From NCBI GenBank assembly GCA_964455335.1, contig CAYVVW010000154.1, forward strand, positions 1 to 5,025: a stretch of DNA of 5,025 nucleotides, read 5' to 3'. Below are positions 1 to 5,025 of the stretch, piece after piece. Position 1 is the stretch's first letter, and each line of letters starts with the position of its first letter. The translations under genes and the position numbers were made by a program. The DNA comes from Marvinbryantia sp964455335. GTDB lineage: Bacteria; Bacillota; Clostridia; Lachnospirales; Lachnospiraceae. Under the pieces are notes generated by a model. That model saw only the letters and a program-made list of their open reading frames with translations, ran no database searches and was not told the origin of the DNA.

Positions 1-262
1 TCTCGTCCTCGTAGTGCGTGCCGTGCAGCGCCCCGCTCAGGGAGAGAATGTTCTTCTTCGCGTCCCGGTCGGAGTAAAACAGATCGCAGAATACGGAATC
101 CTTGAATGTCCGAACCGTCTTTGTGTTGCCCGTATCCGTGATGATCTTCTTTGTTGTGAGCTTCCTCGCGTTGGCCGTCCTCGCGCTACTTGCCTTTTTG
201 TTTGCTTTCTTTGCGCTGCTTGCTTCCGTGTTGTTTGCTTTCGTGTTATTTTTCCCTGCCAT
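1..262 (-). CDS. Rpn / PD-(D/E)XK nuclease family transposase, N-terminal part (cut by window edge)
   Basis: Reading leftward from an ATG at 262-260 gives 87 complete codons with no stop before the edge, so the C-terminal part lies outside. Residues 1-44 are a low-complexity basic stretch rich in Ala, Asn, Thr and Lys. From about residue 53 the text TFKDSVFCDLFYSDRDAKKN, then ILSL..ALHGT.YEDE, matches the opening of the Rpn (recombination-promoting nuclease) / PD-(D/E)XK 'transposase' family common in Clostridia. I recognise this from memory of the family. The catalytic residues of that fold should lie further on and cannot be checked. An AGGGGG Shine-Dalgarno at 275-270, 7 nt before the ATG, supports the start. 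Known Rpn proteins are DNA endonucleases linked to recA-independent recombination. A mobile role here is inference, and no terminal repeats or target duplications are visible. It is divergent from the araC-type gene. Confidence 0.72.
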   Translation of the reverse strand, partial: MAGKNNTKANNTEASSAKKANKKASSARTANARKLTTKKIITDTGNTKTVRTFKDSVFCDLFYSDRDAKKNILSLSGALHGTHYEDE

Positions 263-324
263 TTTCTTGCCCCCTGGCTTTTTTGTGCCTAGGCGCAAGT
301 GGGGTACGAGATCCCCACAGCTTC

Positions 325-353
325 ATCATAACCCAAAATGCGCCTGTTTACAA
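325..353 (-). promoter_or_regulatory. Candidate proximal sigma-A promoter of the Rpn-type gene
   Basis: On the minus strand TTGTAA (353-348) and TATGAT (330-325) are separated by exactly 17 bp. The -10 box differs from TATAAT at one base, and the -35 box matches TTGACA at four of six. Transcription would start near 318, giving a leader of roughly 56 nt that begins with the GTGGGG/CCCCAC hairpin. This is a consensus match only. Confidence 0.45.
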
Positions 354-455
354 GTGTCAATCCACCATGTTCGCGTCAGGATTTCTGACGAGGTTTTCCG
401 ACGGAGTGGTTTCCCGCAGAAGGGAATATGGATGTGAAGAACTGTTTGTACACCG

Positions 456-484
456 AATCTATCATTCTTCTCTTTGTTTGTCAA
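456..484 (-). promoter_or_regulatory. Candidate distal sigma-A promoter of the Rpn-type gene
   Basis: On the minus strand a perfect TTGACA (484-479) and TAGATT (461-456) are separated by 17 bp. A start near 449 would give a leader of about 187 nt containing the dyads at 374-390 and 299-318. It and the proximal candidate point the same way, so the nuclease gene may have tandem promoters, or one of the two may be fortuitous. Confidence 0.5.
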
Positions 485-617
485 GTGCCTTATTTCATGT
501 TTTCCATGTTTTTTATCCAATAACACTACTTCAAATATTTAATTGTAATGTAATATCATTTTATAATCACGTCATTACAGAAACGTGATGAATAACAGCC
601 TCTATTCAGATTTTTTC

Positions 618-659
618 AAAATTCCATTTCTGCATGATAAAATTCCATTTCTGCATGAT
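618..659. repeat. Perfect 21-bp tandem direct repeat upstream of the regulator promoter
   Basis: Two identical 21-bp units (618-638 and 639-659) begin AAAATTCCATTTC and end TGCATGAT. A third copy starts at 660 (AAAATT) and then diverges. The period equals two turns of B-DNA, the half-site spacing used by AraC-family proteins on direct repeats such as araI1/araI2. The array ends 13 bp before the -35 box of the downstream promoter, about -90 to -49 relative to the predicted start. The repeat is seen directly. A role as operator for the adjacent regulator is inference. Confidence 0.85.
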
Positions 660-672
660 AAAATTTTGTTCC

Positions 673-701
673 TTGACGATCCATCCCAAGGGGGCTACAA
701 T
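673..701 (+). promoter_or_regulatory. Likely sigma-A promoter of the AraC-family gene
   Basis: TTGACG (673-678) and TACAAT (696-701) are separated by 17 bp, with one mismatch to consensus in each box. Transcription would start near 708, leaving a leader of about 140 nt that contains the 29-bp imperfect repeat. The near-consensus boxes and their position beside the 21-bp repeats make this the best promoter candidate in the window. Confidence 0.65.
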
Positions 702-753
702 GAGAAAAGAGCTTCCAATGGCCACAGGCCGCAGTAAACGCAATCACGGCAAG

Positions 754-811
754 GTTGTTCGGATATGTATCGCAACTGCAGAGTTGTTCGGGTACCTGTC
801 GCAATAGCAAG
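754..811. repeat. Imperfect 29-bp tandem repeat in the regulator leader
   Basis: The unit starting GTTGTTCGG at 754 recurs at 783 with a 29-bp period. The first 27 positions of the two copies agree at 21. Each copy has TTG near its left end and CGCAA to the right, giving a loose dyad (TTG...CAA), and copy two has GGTACC in the middle. It lies between the predicted transcription start and the coding region, so it could be a repressor operator or RNA structure. Function is not shown. Confidence 0.6.
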
Positions 812-847
812 GAATTTCGGAGATGTGTGTGGAAAAGGGGGATGTTT

Positions 848-1774
848 GTGCGTCGAGAACAGATGGATTTTAATTCCGTGAACCAAGACTTTTCCGGGGA
901 GCGCGTTGTGCGGGACTCTTGCGAGACTGTGGAGCATTTTCCGGACAGTTTCGTGCGCATTTGGCGCAATGACCTAAGCGATGGCTTCCCGGTGCATTGG
1001 CACACGGACCTGGAGATCATTGAGCCTGTGGAGAATGGGTATGAGGCTGTGGTGGACGGCAAGGCTTTTTCCCTGCGGCCGGGCGAGATCCTCATCATCC
1101 CGTCCGGCGCCCTGCACTCCCTGACTGCACCCGCGTCCGGCATGCGCTTCATTTATTTGTTTGACCTGGCCTCTTTTTCGTCCATCCGCGGTTTCGTGGA
1201 CGCGGCCACGCTGCTCTGCGCGCCCATACATTTGACAAAGCGGGCGTTTTTGCAGCTCTATGACGAGGTGCGCCAGACGCTTTGCCAGATGCGCCTGGAG
1301 TATTTTCATGCCGATCCGTTTTACCATTTGGTGATTGCGTCCTTGCTCACGCAGCTTTTGGCGACACTCGGACGCGACCACTTCCGCAATGTGTCCGCAC
1401 TGGGAACTGGCCGCGTCTACAAGCAACAGGAGTACAAAACAAAGTTTAACCATGTGCTGGCTTATATTGACGAGCATTTTACGGAGGAGATCCGCCTCGA
1501 CGCCATCGCCGCCTCCATCGGGTTTAGCAAGTACCATTTTTCCCGGCTGTTCAAGCAATATACGGGATATACCCTGGGGGAGTATATCTGCCGCCGCAGG
1601 ATTGTGGCCGCCGAGCAGCTTTTGGAGCGGCCTGACCTGTCCGTCACGGAGGTCGCCATGCGGTCCGGCTTTCCGAGCATTTCCACGTTTAACCGCATCT
1701 TTCGCCAATACAAAAACTGCTCCCCCTCGCAATACCGCTCGGTCAACAACGAACGCCTGCGCATCAACGGGTGA
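848..1774 (+). CDS. AraC-family transcriptional regulator with N-terminal cupin sensor
   Basis: This is a cytoplasmic DNA-binding regulator of about 308 residues, the usual length for cupin-type AraC proteins. Residues about 46-108 form the cupin: HWHTDLEII, then a short hairpin, VDGKAFSLRPGEILIIPSG and LHSL. Residues about 199-300 carry the paired AraC helix-turn-helix motifs: LDAIAASIGFSKYHFSRLF with FKQYTG, then SVTEVAMRSGFPS..TFNRIFRQY and the family-typical SP.QYR. I chose GTG at 848 because AGGGGG (836-841) sits 6 nt before it. ATG 842 touches that motif, and ATG 863 has only a weak site. Such proteins usually bind a sugar or metabolite through the cupin and activate nearby carbohydrate genes. 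The neighbouring binding protein and glucanase suggest beta-glucan oligosaccharides, which is inference. Its 3' end overlaps the convergent U32-like gene by 11 bp. Family assignment is secure; start and ligand are not. Confidence 0.92.
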   Translation: MRREQMDFNSVNQDFSGERVVRDSCETVEHFPDSFVRIWRNDLSDGFPVHWHTDLEIIEPVENGYEAVVDGKAFSLRPGEILIIPSGALHSLTAPASGMRFIYLFDLASFSSIRGFVDAATLLCAPIHLTKRAFLQLYDEVRQTLCQMRLEYFHADPFYHLVIASLLTQLLATLGRDHFRNVSALGTGRVYKQQEYKTKFNHVLAYIDEHFTEEIRLDAIAASIGFSKYHFSRLFKQYTGYTLGEYICRRRIVAAEQLLERPDLSVTEVAMRSGFPSISTFNRIFRQYKNCSPSQYRSVNNERLRING

Positions 1775-2687
1775 TGCCCCGCCCTCTTTTTTGCGCGGCG
1801 GCCGCCTGCTGGAATTGCAGCAGCATCCCGTTGATTTTCTGCCGCACCCATTCCTGGTATTCCGGTTTTGGCAGGTAGTAGACGTAGGAGTCCACCAGAT
1901 AGTCGATGGGCATGCCCCTCCCCGCGATTTTGAAGTTCACAAACCCGCGCGCGACGTAATCGCCAATCTGTTCGTTGGAAAGAAATGACGGGCGATCCAT
2001 GCACTGGGCAAATTTCCTTTCGCGCACGCGGTTCGGGCAGGGGAATGTGGCCGCGGTGTCAAACTCCAGCTGCAAAAGCGACTGCTGCCGGTAATGTTCC
2101 TCGCGCTTTGCGCAATGGGGGTAGCACACTTCGTTTACAAGCAGCTCGACGCGCCCGGCCTGCGGCGCAATCGCGCGCAGGACATGCTCGTCGTGGTTGA
2201 GGTCATAATCCAGCACGACCAGAAAATACGCCCTGTCCAGTTCCCGCGCCAGCGCGTCCAAGTCTGTGATGCGCTTCGTGGTGGAGGAAATCACGGGGTA
2301 ATTGGGATAGGCGCGGCGGATATAATCCTCCAGTACGCGAGTGTTGACCAGCACCTGGTTTTTCCCATTGTCCGCAAGGCGCATGATCAGGTTGCAATAC
2401 GTGTCATATGTGTGCCGTTCCTCTAAGAGGGCGTTTGTCCATGTAAAGCGCACGGGAATGCCCCGGCCGTTGTACCACCCCAATGTCGCCGCAATCTCCT
2501 GTTTTCCCGCAAAACCCAGGGCCGTGCGGCCCCCATTCCAGATTGCCCCTGGAAAAGTGCCATACACTGACCCGATGCGATAGCCCTCCCGAAATTTTTC
2601 GGGGTAGTCTTTCATCAAATTGATCACGACCTGGTTGAGCAGCCGAAAGCTGCAAAAACCCGGCAAATGCCAAGATACCTCTCTCAC
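1764..2687 (-). CDS. U32-peptidase-like TIM-barrel protein, possibly iron-sulfur binding
   Basis: The protein has 307 residues and no signal peptide or membrane segment, so it should be cytoplasmic. The start is GTG at 2687-2685, overlapping the glucanase stop as GTGA, with GGGGG (2699-2695) 7 nt upstream. The first in-frame ATG is codon 25 (2615) and would cut off the well-formed MREVSWHLPGFCSF opening. The middle alternates beta-strand and helix (GIPVRFTWTN at 77-86, YPVISSTTKRI at 130-140, YFLVVLDYDL at 154-163, RVELLVNEVC at 179-188), as in a TIM barrel. Residues 248-257, GFVNFKIAGR, resemble the conserved FKIEGR motif of peptidase family U32. Cysteines 188, 192, 217 and 229 (NEVCYPHC, FPCPN, FAQC) could hold a [4Fe-4S] cluster, as in the U32-like hydroxylation proteins UbiU and UbiV. 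I recognise the fold type, not a specific function. Peptidase activity should not be assumed. Confidence 0.68.
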   Translation of the reverse strand: MREVSWHLPGFCSFRLLNQVVINLMKDYPEKFREGYRIGSVYGTFPGAIWNGGRTALGFAGKQEIAATLGWYNGRGIPVRFTWTNALLEERHTYDTYCNLIMRLADNGKNQVLVNTRVLEDYIRRAYPNYPVISSTTKRITDLDALARELDRAYFLVVLDYDLNHDEHVLRAIAPQAGRVELLVNEVCYPHCAKREEHYRQQSLLQLEFDTAATFPCPNRVRERKFAQCMDRPSFLSNEQIGDYVARGFVNFKIAGRGMPIDYLVDSYVYYLPKPEYQEWVRQKINGMLLQFQQAAAAQKRGRGITR

Positions 2688-3841
2688 GGCGTTTCCCCCG
2701 TCGCGTGCGCGACAAGCGCGTCCGCAATCGCCTGGGAATACCATGTGCACGTCTTGCGGTTGAAAATGCCAAATTTTTCCCCATTTCCGGAATAGACGCC
2801 ATTGTCCCACCAGAAGCATTTGATGCCGTAGCGGTTCATCACTTCGAGGTAGTCTGCCAGCCATTTGAGCACTTCCTCGGTGTTGTCCGCCGGCTTGCCG
2901 TCCTCCCCTTTGTAGATTTTGTGAACCGCGCCAAATTCGGTGACGATAACGGGGATGCCCTTCTTTAGGAAGTTGCGGTTGAGCAAATCCACGTTGGAGA
3001 TGATGTCTTTTTTCAAAGAGCCGTCCCATTCCAGGATGCTCTGCCCGTCCGGCTCATAGGTAAAAAAGTAGGGCGTGTACAAATGCGCCGACACCATCAC
3101 ATAAGGGTCGTCCGGCACTTCGAGCTGGGTGATGGAATTGTATGTGACGGAATTTCCGTAGGGGCAGATGATCAGGGGGCGCGTGGCATTGTTGCCGCCC
3201 GCCGCCCGCACGGTGTCCACGAAAATCTGATTCAGCTCGTTGACCACGGCACGCTCCTCGTCGGTGCCGCCCGCCCATTCTTTTTCTGTGCCTTTTGTGC
3301 GCGGCTCGTTCATGCCCTCAAACAAAAGGTGATAATCATAGTCGGCAAAGCGCGCGGCAATCTGCGCCCAGATGGCGGAAAGCTCCGCTTTGAGAGCCTC
3401 TAAGTTTTCCGGCTGGGGCACCAGCCAATAATCCGGCTCGTGGTGCGTGTCGAGGATGACGAACATCCCCTCGTCATAGGCATAATCCACGACTTCCTGC
3501 ACGCGGTCCAGCCAATCCTCGCGGATGATATAGTCGGGGGCTTCCCCCAGGCTCTGCGCCCATGTCGTCGGGATGCGGATGGCGTGAAAGCCCTGCGCGC
3601 GCACGGCATCGATCATCTCTTTCGTGGTTTTTGGGTTGCCCCAATAGGTCTCATTTTCCATCACGTCCTTTGCGCCATAGGCGTCGAACGTGTTGCCCAG
3701 GTTCCAGCCGATGTCCATCATGGCGAGCACTTCCGTCGCCGTGGGGGCGGATCCAGCGTCTGCCCCCTCTCCTGCCCGGGCTGTGGCAGGGATGGCGGCC
3801 ATCAGTGCCGCAACCATCACAAATGCAACAATCTTTCTCAT
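2684..3841 (-). CDS. Secreted endo-beta-1,4-glucanase, glycoside hydrolase family 5 (subfamily-4 type)
   Basis: The protein has 385 residues. Residues 1-23 are a Sec signal peptide (RK, a hydrophobic core, then ARA before G24), with no lipobox cysteine, so the enzyme should be released or loosely held outside the cell. A short linker leads to the catalytic barrel from about residue 36. Visible GH5 landmarks are GWNLGNTFDA (45-54), RIPTTW with Arg89, DTHHE (131-135), the acid/base Glu179 in FEGMNEPR, His253 and Tyr255 in SAHLYTP, the nucleophile Glu302 in VTEFG, and FWWDNG (343-348). GWNLGNT and FEGMNEPR point to subfamily 4, which cuts beta-1,4-glucan, xyloglucan or related hemicelluloses. 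The exact substrate cannot be read from sequence. No carbohydrate-binding module or dockerin is present. The ATG at 3841 has AGAGAGG 10 nt upstream; the frame is open further upstream, but the signal peptide fixes this start. The last codons overlap the U32-like gene. Confidence 0.93.
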   Translation of the reverse strand: MRKIVAFVMVAALMAAIPATARAGEGADAGSAPTATEVLAMMDIGWNLGNTFDAYGAKDVMENETYWGNPKTTKEMIDAVRAQGFHAIRIPTTWAQSLGEAPDYIIREDWLDRVQEVVDYAYDEGMFVILDTHHEPDYWLVPQPENLEALKAELSAIWAQIAARFADYDYHLLFEGMNEPRTKGTEKEWAGGTDEERAVVNELNQIFVDTVRAAGGNNATRPLIICPYGNSVTYNSITQLEVPDDPYVMVSAHLYTPYFFTYEPDGQSILEWDGSLKKDIISNVDLLNRNFLKKGIPVIVTEFGAVHKIYKGEDGKPADNTEEVLKWLADYLEVMNRYGIKCFWWDNGVYSGNGEKFGIFNRKTCTWYSQAIADALVAHATGETP

Positions 3842-3851
3842 TCTGCAAATT

Positions 3852-3873
3852 CCTCTCTCTTTTAAGAAAGAGG
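3852..3873 (-). promoter_or_regulatory. Alternative hairpin that would hide the glucanase ribosome binding site
   Basis: On the minus strand CCTCTTTCTT (3873-3864) can pair with AAGAGAGAGG (3861-3852). This gives ten base pairs including one G-T/U wobble and a nominal 2-nt loop; in practice the innermost pairs would open. The descending arm contains the glucanase Shine-Dalgarno AGAGAGG (3858-3852). The ascending arm reuses 3873-3866, part of the 3' arm of the perfect hairpin, so the two folds exclude each other. Confidence 0.5.
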
Positions 3874-3892
3874 GGGACGTTCCCCCTCTTTC
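3866..3892 (-). promoter_or_regulatory. Perfect 12-bp hairpin just upstream of the glucanase ribosome binding site
   Basis: On the minus strand GAAAGAGGGGGA (3892-3881) is the exact complement of TCCCCCTCTTTC (3877-3866), with a 3-nt loop. What follows is TTAAAAGAG, not a run of T, so it is a poor intrinsic terminator in this direction. The plus direction also lacks a T tract. It ends 7 nt before the glucanase Shine-Dalgarno, a position suited to mRNA protection, processing or translational control. Confidence 0.8.
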
Positions 3893-4044
3893 CGTTCCTA
3901 TAACGAACGACAAAAGCACGTGCCGTTTACGACAGCCCCTCCTGTGCGTTCCTTCTTTCCCGCAAGCACCGTGTGGGCAACTTTGGAAGTTTCCCTCCTC
4001 TGCTGCCCAGGCGGCCCTTGGCGGAATCTGCCATACGATTTCGT

Positions 4045-4185
4045 CCGCAAAGTCTGTCTCGCAAGGCCCACCTCGCGCAGTCGCCGACGCACAAGCGCGC
4101 AGACACACTCCCCTTGGGCATTTGCTGTTCGTTCCATTAGCTTTCCACATCTCCCTTGGGGATTGTCCTGCCACAGACTTTGCGG
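4045..4185. repeat. 13-bp perfect inverted repeat spanning 141 bp
   Basis: CCGCAAAGTCTGT at 4045-4057 is the exact reverse complement of ACAGACTTTGCGG at 4173-4185, with 115 bp between. A 13-bp exact match is unlikely by chance in a gap of this size. It could close a long-range stem in the mRNA between the binding-protein and glucanase genes, or mark the ends of a small inserted element. No flanking target duplication was seen. Confidence 0.75.
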
Positions 4186-4206
4186 TCTTGCACTCGCGCC
4201 GTTTGC

Positions 4207-5025
4207 TTACTCTGCCGCTGCCTCGGTGGCTGCTTCTGTCGGCGCCTCGGTCGGCATTTCGTCGGTCACGCCATTTGCGTAATCCAGGTAACCCTGCCAC
4301 AGGTTGCGCACGGCCTCCGCCGCAACTGCGGGCGGGTTGTCCGGGGTGATGGTCCACAGGAACTGCTCGCCATAGGACAGGCCCGGGATCATGTCATGGT
4401 AGGTCGTGAAGCCGTTGTTGCAAAGGATCTCAATCGTCTCGTCCACGGACTCCATGTCGCGGAAAGTGTCATAGTAGCCGCTCAGCCTGTCGTTGTAATC
4501 TTCGTAGCCCGGCACCAGGTCGGTGTAGGCATCCAGGGCAAACGCGATCTTCCACGCCTTGTCGGCATCATAGCATGCCGGAAGGACATAGATGTTGTCG
4601 GTGTACACGTTGGTGTAGTATTCCGCATCCGGGCCCATCGGGAAGCACACGAAGCCAAAGTCGTCTTCCATGTCTTTTAGTTCGTTTGCGGCAAGATACG
4701 CCTGGTTCGCCATAAACGCGCCATCGCCGGCCGGGAAGGCTGTCTTCCACCAATCCCACTCTGCGCCTTCCGGCTTGTAGTTATACTTCGTCATCATGTC
4801 CAGTGCCCAGTTCAGAGCCTTTAAGGTCTGCTCGGACTCTGTCTTGTTGACATAGAGGCCGTCCTCCATGCCGATGTACTCGCCATAGTTGGACCACACG
4901 GACTCGTTTTTCATCTCGGACTCGTCCGTGACTAGCGCGTAGCGGTCGATCACGCCGTCGTTGTCGGTGTCGGCGTTGATCTGCTCGCAGACTTCCTCAA
5001 ATTTCTCCCAGGTCCACTCGCCGTT
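4207..5025 (-). CDS. Extracellular sugar-binding protein of an ABC importer (family 1), C-terminal part
   Basis: The frame is open from the right edge to a TAA at 4209-4207, giving 272 codons. The N-terminus, with any lipoprotein signal, lies beyond the window. Family-1 solute-binding features are WTWEKFEEVCEQI near the visible start, DTDNDGVIDRYAL (a DxDxDG loop common in these proteins), FPAGDGAFMANQAYLAANEL, DFGFVCFPMGP and the late helical stretch YDADKAWKIAFALDAY. Such proteins sit on the outer face of the membrane and pass oligosaccharides to MalF/MalG-type permeases, which may lie off the right edge. The ligand cannot be read here. The gene order with the glucanase suggests its products. 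The protein ends in an unusual acidic Pro/Thr/Glu/Ala tail, MPTEAPTEAATEAAAE, after what looks like the end of the folded domain. Confidence 0.88.
   Translation of the reverse strand, partial: NGEWTWEKFEEVCEQINADTDNDGVIDRYALVTDESEMKNESVWSNYGEYIGMEDGLYVNKTESEQTLKALNWALDMMTKYNYKPEGAEWDWWKTAFPAGDGAFMANQAYLAANELKDMEDDFGFVCFPMGPDAEYYTNVYTDNIYVLPACYDADKAWKIAFALDAYTDLVPGYEDYNDRLSGYYDTFRDMESVDETIEILCNNGFTTYHDMIPGLSYGEQFLWTITPDNPPAVAAEAVRNLWQGYLDYANGVTDEMPTEAPTEAATEAAAE

Larger units (their letters stand above)
263..847. other. Divergent AT-rich intergenic region
   Basis: This 585-bp gap separates the minus-strand nuclease from the plus-strand regulator. I see no convincing gene in it. It is clearly more AT-rich than the flanking genes, most strongly from about 480 to 670. 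Promoters and tandem repeats are listed separately. Small dyads are also present: GTGGGG/CCCCAC at 299-304 and 313-318, CGTCAG/CTGACG at 374-379 and 385-390, TTCCC/GGGAA at 411-415 and 422-426, and ATCACGT/ACGTGAT at 566-572 and 583-589 with a 10-bp spacer. The last looks most like a protein-binding dyad. The first could fold at the 5' end of the nuclease mRNA. Confidence 0.6.
3842..4206 (-). other. 365-bp gap between binding-protein and glucanase genes, rich in inverted repeats
   Basis: Read on the minus strand this runs from the binding-protein stop to the glucanase start. I see no convincing gene: several short frames are open through the GC-rich sequence but none has a good start or a recognisable product. 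No clean rho-independent terminator follows the binding-protein stop, so readthrough is possible, and no convincing promoter was found. Besides the hairpins listed separately, 3975-3995 folds as GGG.AACTT / AAGTT.CCC with a 3-nt loop. CCCTTGG recurs near 4015, 4110 and 4154 (plus strand). The region may act as a long structured leader or processing site setting different levels of the two proteins, which is inference. Confidence 0.5.

Noticed and set aside
102..437. Plus-strand frame encoding a very hydrophobic 111-residue protein that looks membrane-spanning
   Set aside because: It is the complement of the Lys/Ala/Asn-rich start of the minus-strand nuclease, which naturally yields Phe/Leu/Ala. 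It has no ribosome binding site, and the nuclease reading has family support.
326..526. 66-codon minus-strand frame upstream of the Rpn-type gene
   Set aside because: It starts upstream of both candidate promoters, has no ribosome binding site of note, and ends in sequence that looks non-coding.
974..1732. 252-codon minus-strand frame opposite the AraC-type gene
   Set aside because: It is an antisense shadow; the plus-strand reading has complete cupin and helix-turn-helix motifs.
1806..1823. CTGCTG/CAGCAG hairpin as a terminator for the AraC-type gene
   Set aside because: It lies inside the U32-like coding region, has a 6-bp stem and no T tract; it reflects Gln codons.
2688..3029. Upstream in-frame extension of the U32-like gene into the glucanase region
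   Set aside because: The extension is an out-of-frame reading of the glucanase gene. The GTG at 2687 with GGGGG upstream is a better start.
3866..3892. Perfect hairpin as a rho-independent terminator of the binding-protein transcript
   Set aside because: No T-rich tract follows on either strand, and it lies more than 300 nt past the binding-protein stop, next to the next gene's ribosome binding site.
3898..4137. 79-codon minus-strand frame in the gap before the glucanase
   Set aside because: All three minus frames are largely open here because of base composition. The ATG has no properly spaced ribosome binding site, and the product (Arg/Gly-rich) matches nothing I recognise.
3842..4357. 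Upstream in-frame extension of the glucanase by 172 codons
   Set aside because: It overlaps the binding-protein gene and is low-complexity. A clear signal peptide and ribosome binding site place the real start at 3841.

Overview
The window most resembles a moderately GC-rich Gram-positive anaerobe of the class Clostridia, of gut or rumen type. This is an inference from gene style. The cues are an Rpn/PD-(D/E)XK 'transposase' N-terminus typical of Clostridia, a secreted GH5 endoglucanase of subfamily-4 type, a family-1 sugar-binding protein ending in a Pro/Thr/Glu/Ala tail, a cupin-type AraC regulator and purine-rich ribosome binding sites. Nothing in the sequence fixes genus or species.

Layout, left to right. 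At 1-262 (minus strand) is the N-terminal 87 codons of an Rpn-family nuclease that runs off the left edge. From 263 to about 847 is an AT-rich divergent intergenic region. It holds two candidate promoters for the nuclease, one strong candidate promoter for the plus-strand regulator, a perfect 21-bp tandem repeat just upstream of that promoter, and an imperfect 29-bp tandem repeat in the regulator's leader. At 848-1774 (plus) is an AraC-family regulator. It converges on, and overlaps by 11 bp, a minus-strand gene block.

Read in the direction of transcription (right to left), the minus block starts with the C-terminal 272 codons of an extracellular sugar-binding protein of an ABC importer (5025-4207). 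A 365-bp gap rich in inverted repeats follows. Next come a secreted GH5 endo-beta-glucanase (3841-2684) and a cytoplasmic U32-peptidase-like TIM-barrel protein (2687-1764). The start codon of the last gene overlaps the glucanase stop codon as GTGA.

The likely biology is beta-glucan or hemicellulose use. The glucanase cuts polymer outside the cell, the binding protein hands oligosaccharides to a permease that should lie beyond the right edge, and the AraC protein senses sugar and controls the locus. The U32-like protein does not fit this scheme in any obvious way. Its tight coupling to the glucanase is the most unusual feature here. The second point of interest is the glucanase leader, where a perfect 12-bp hairpin shares its 3' arm with an alternative hairpin that would bury the ribosome binding site.
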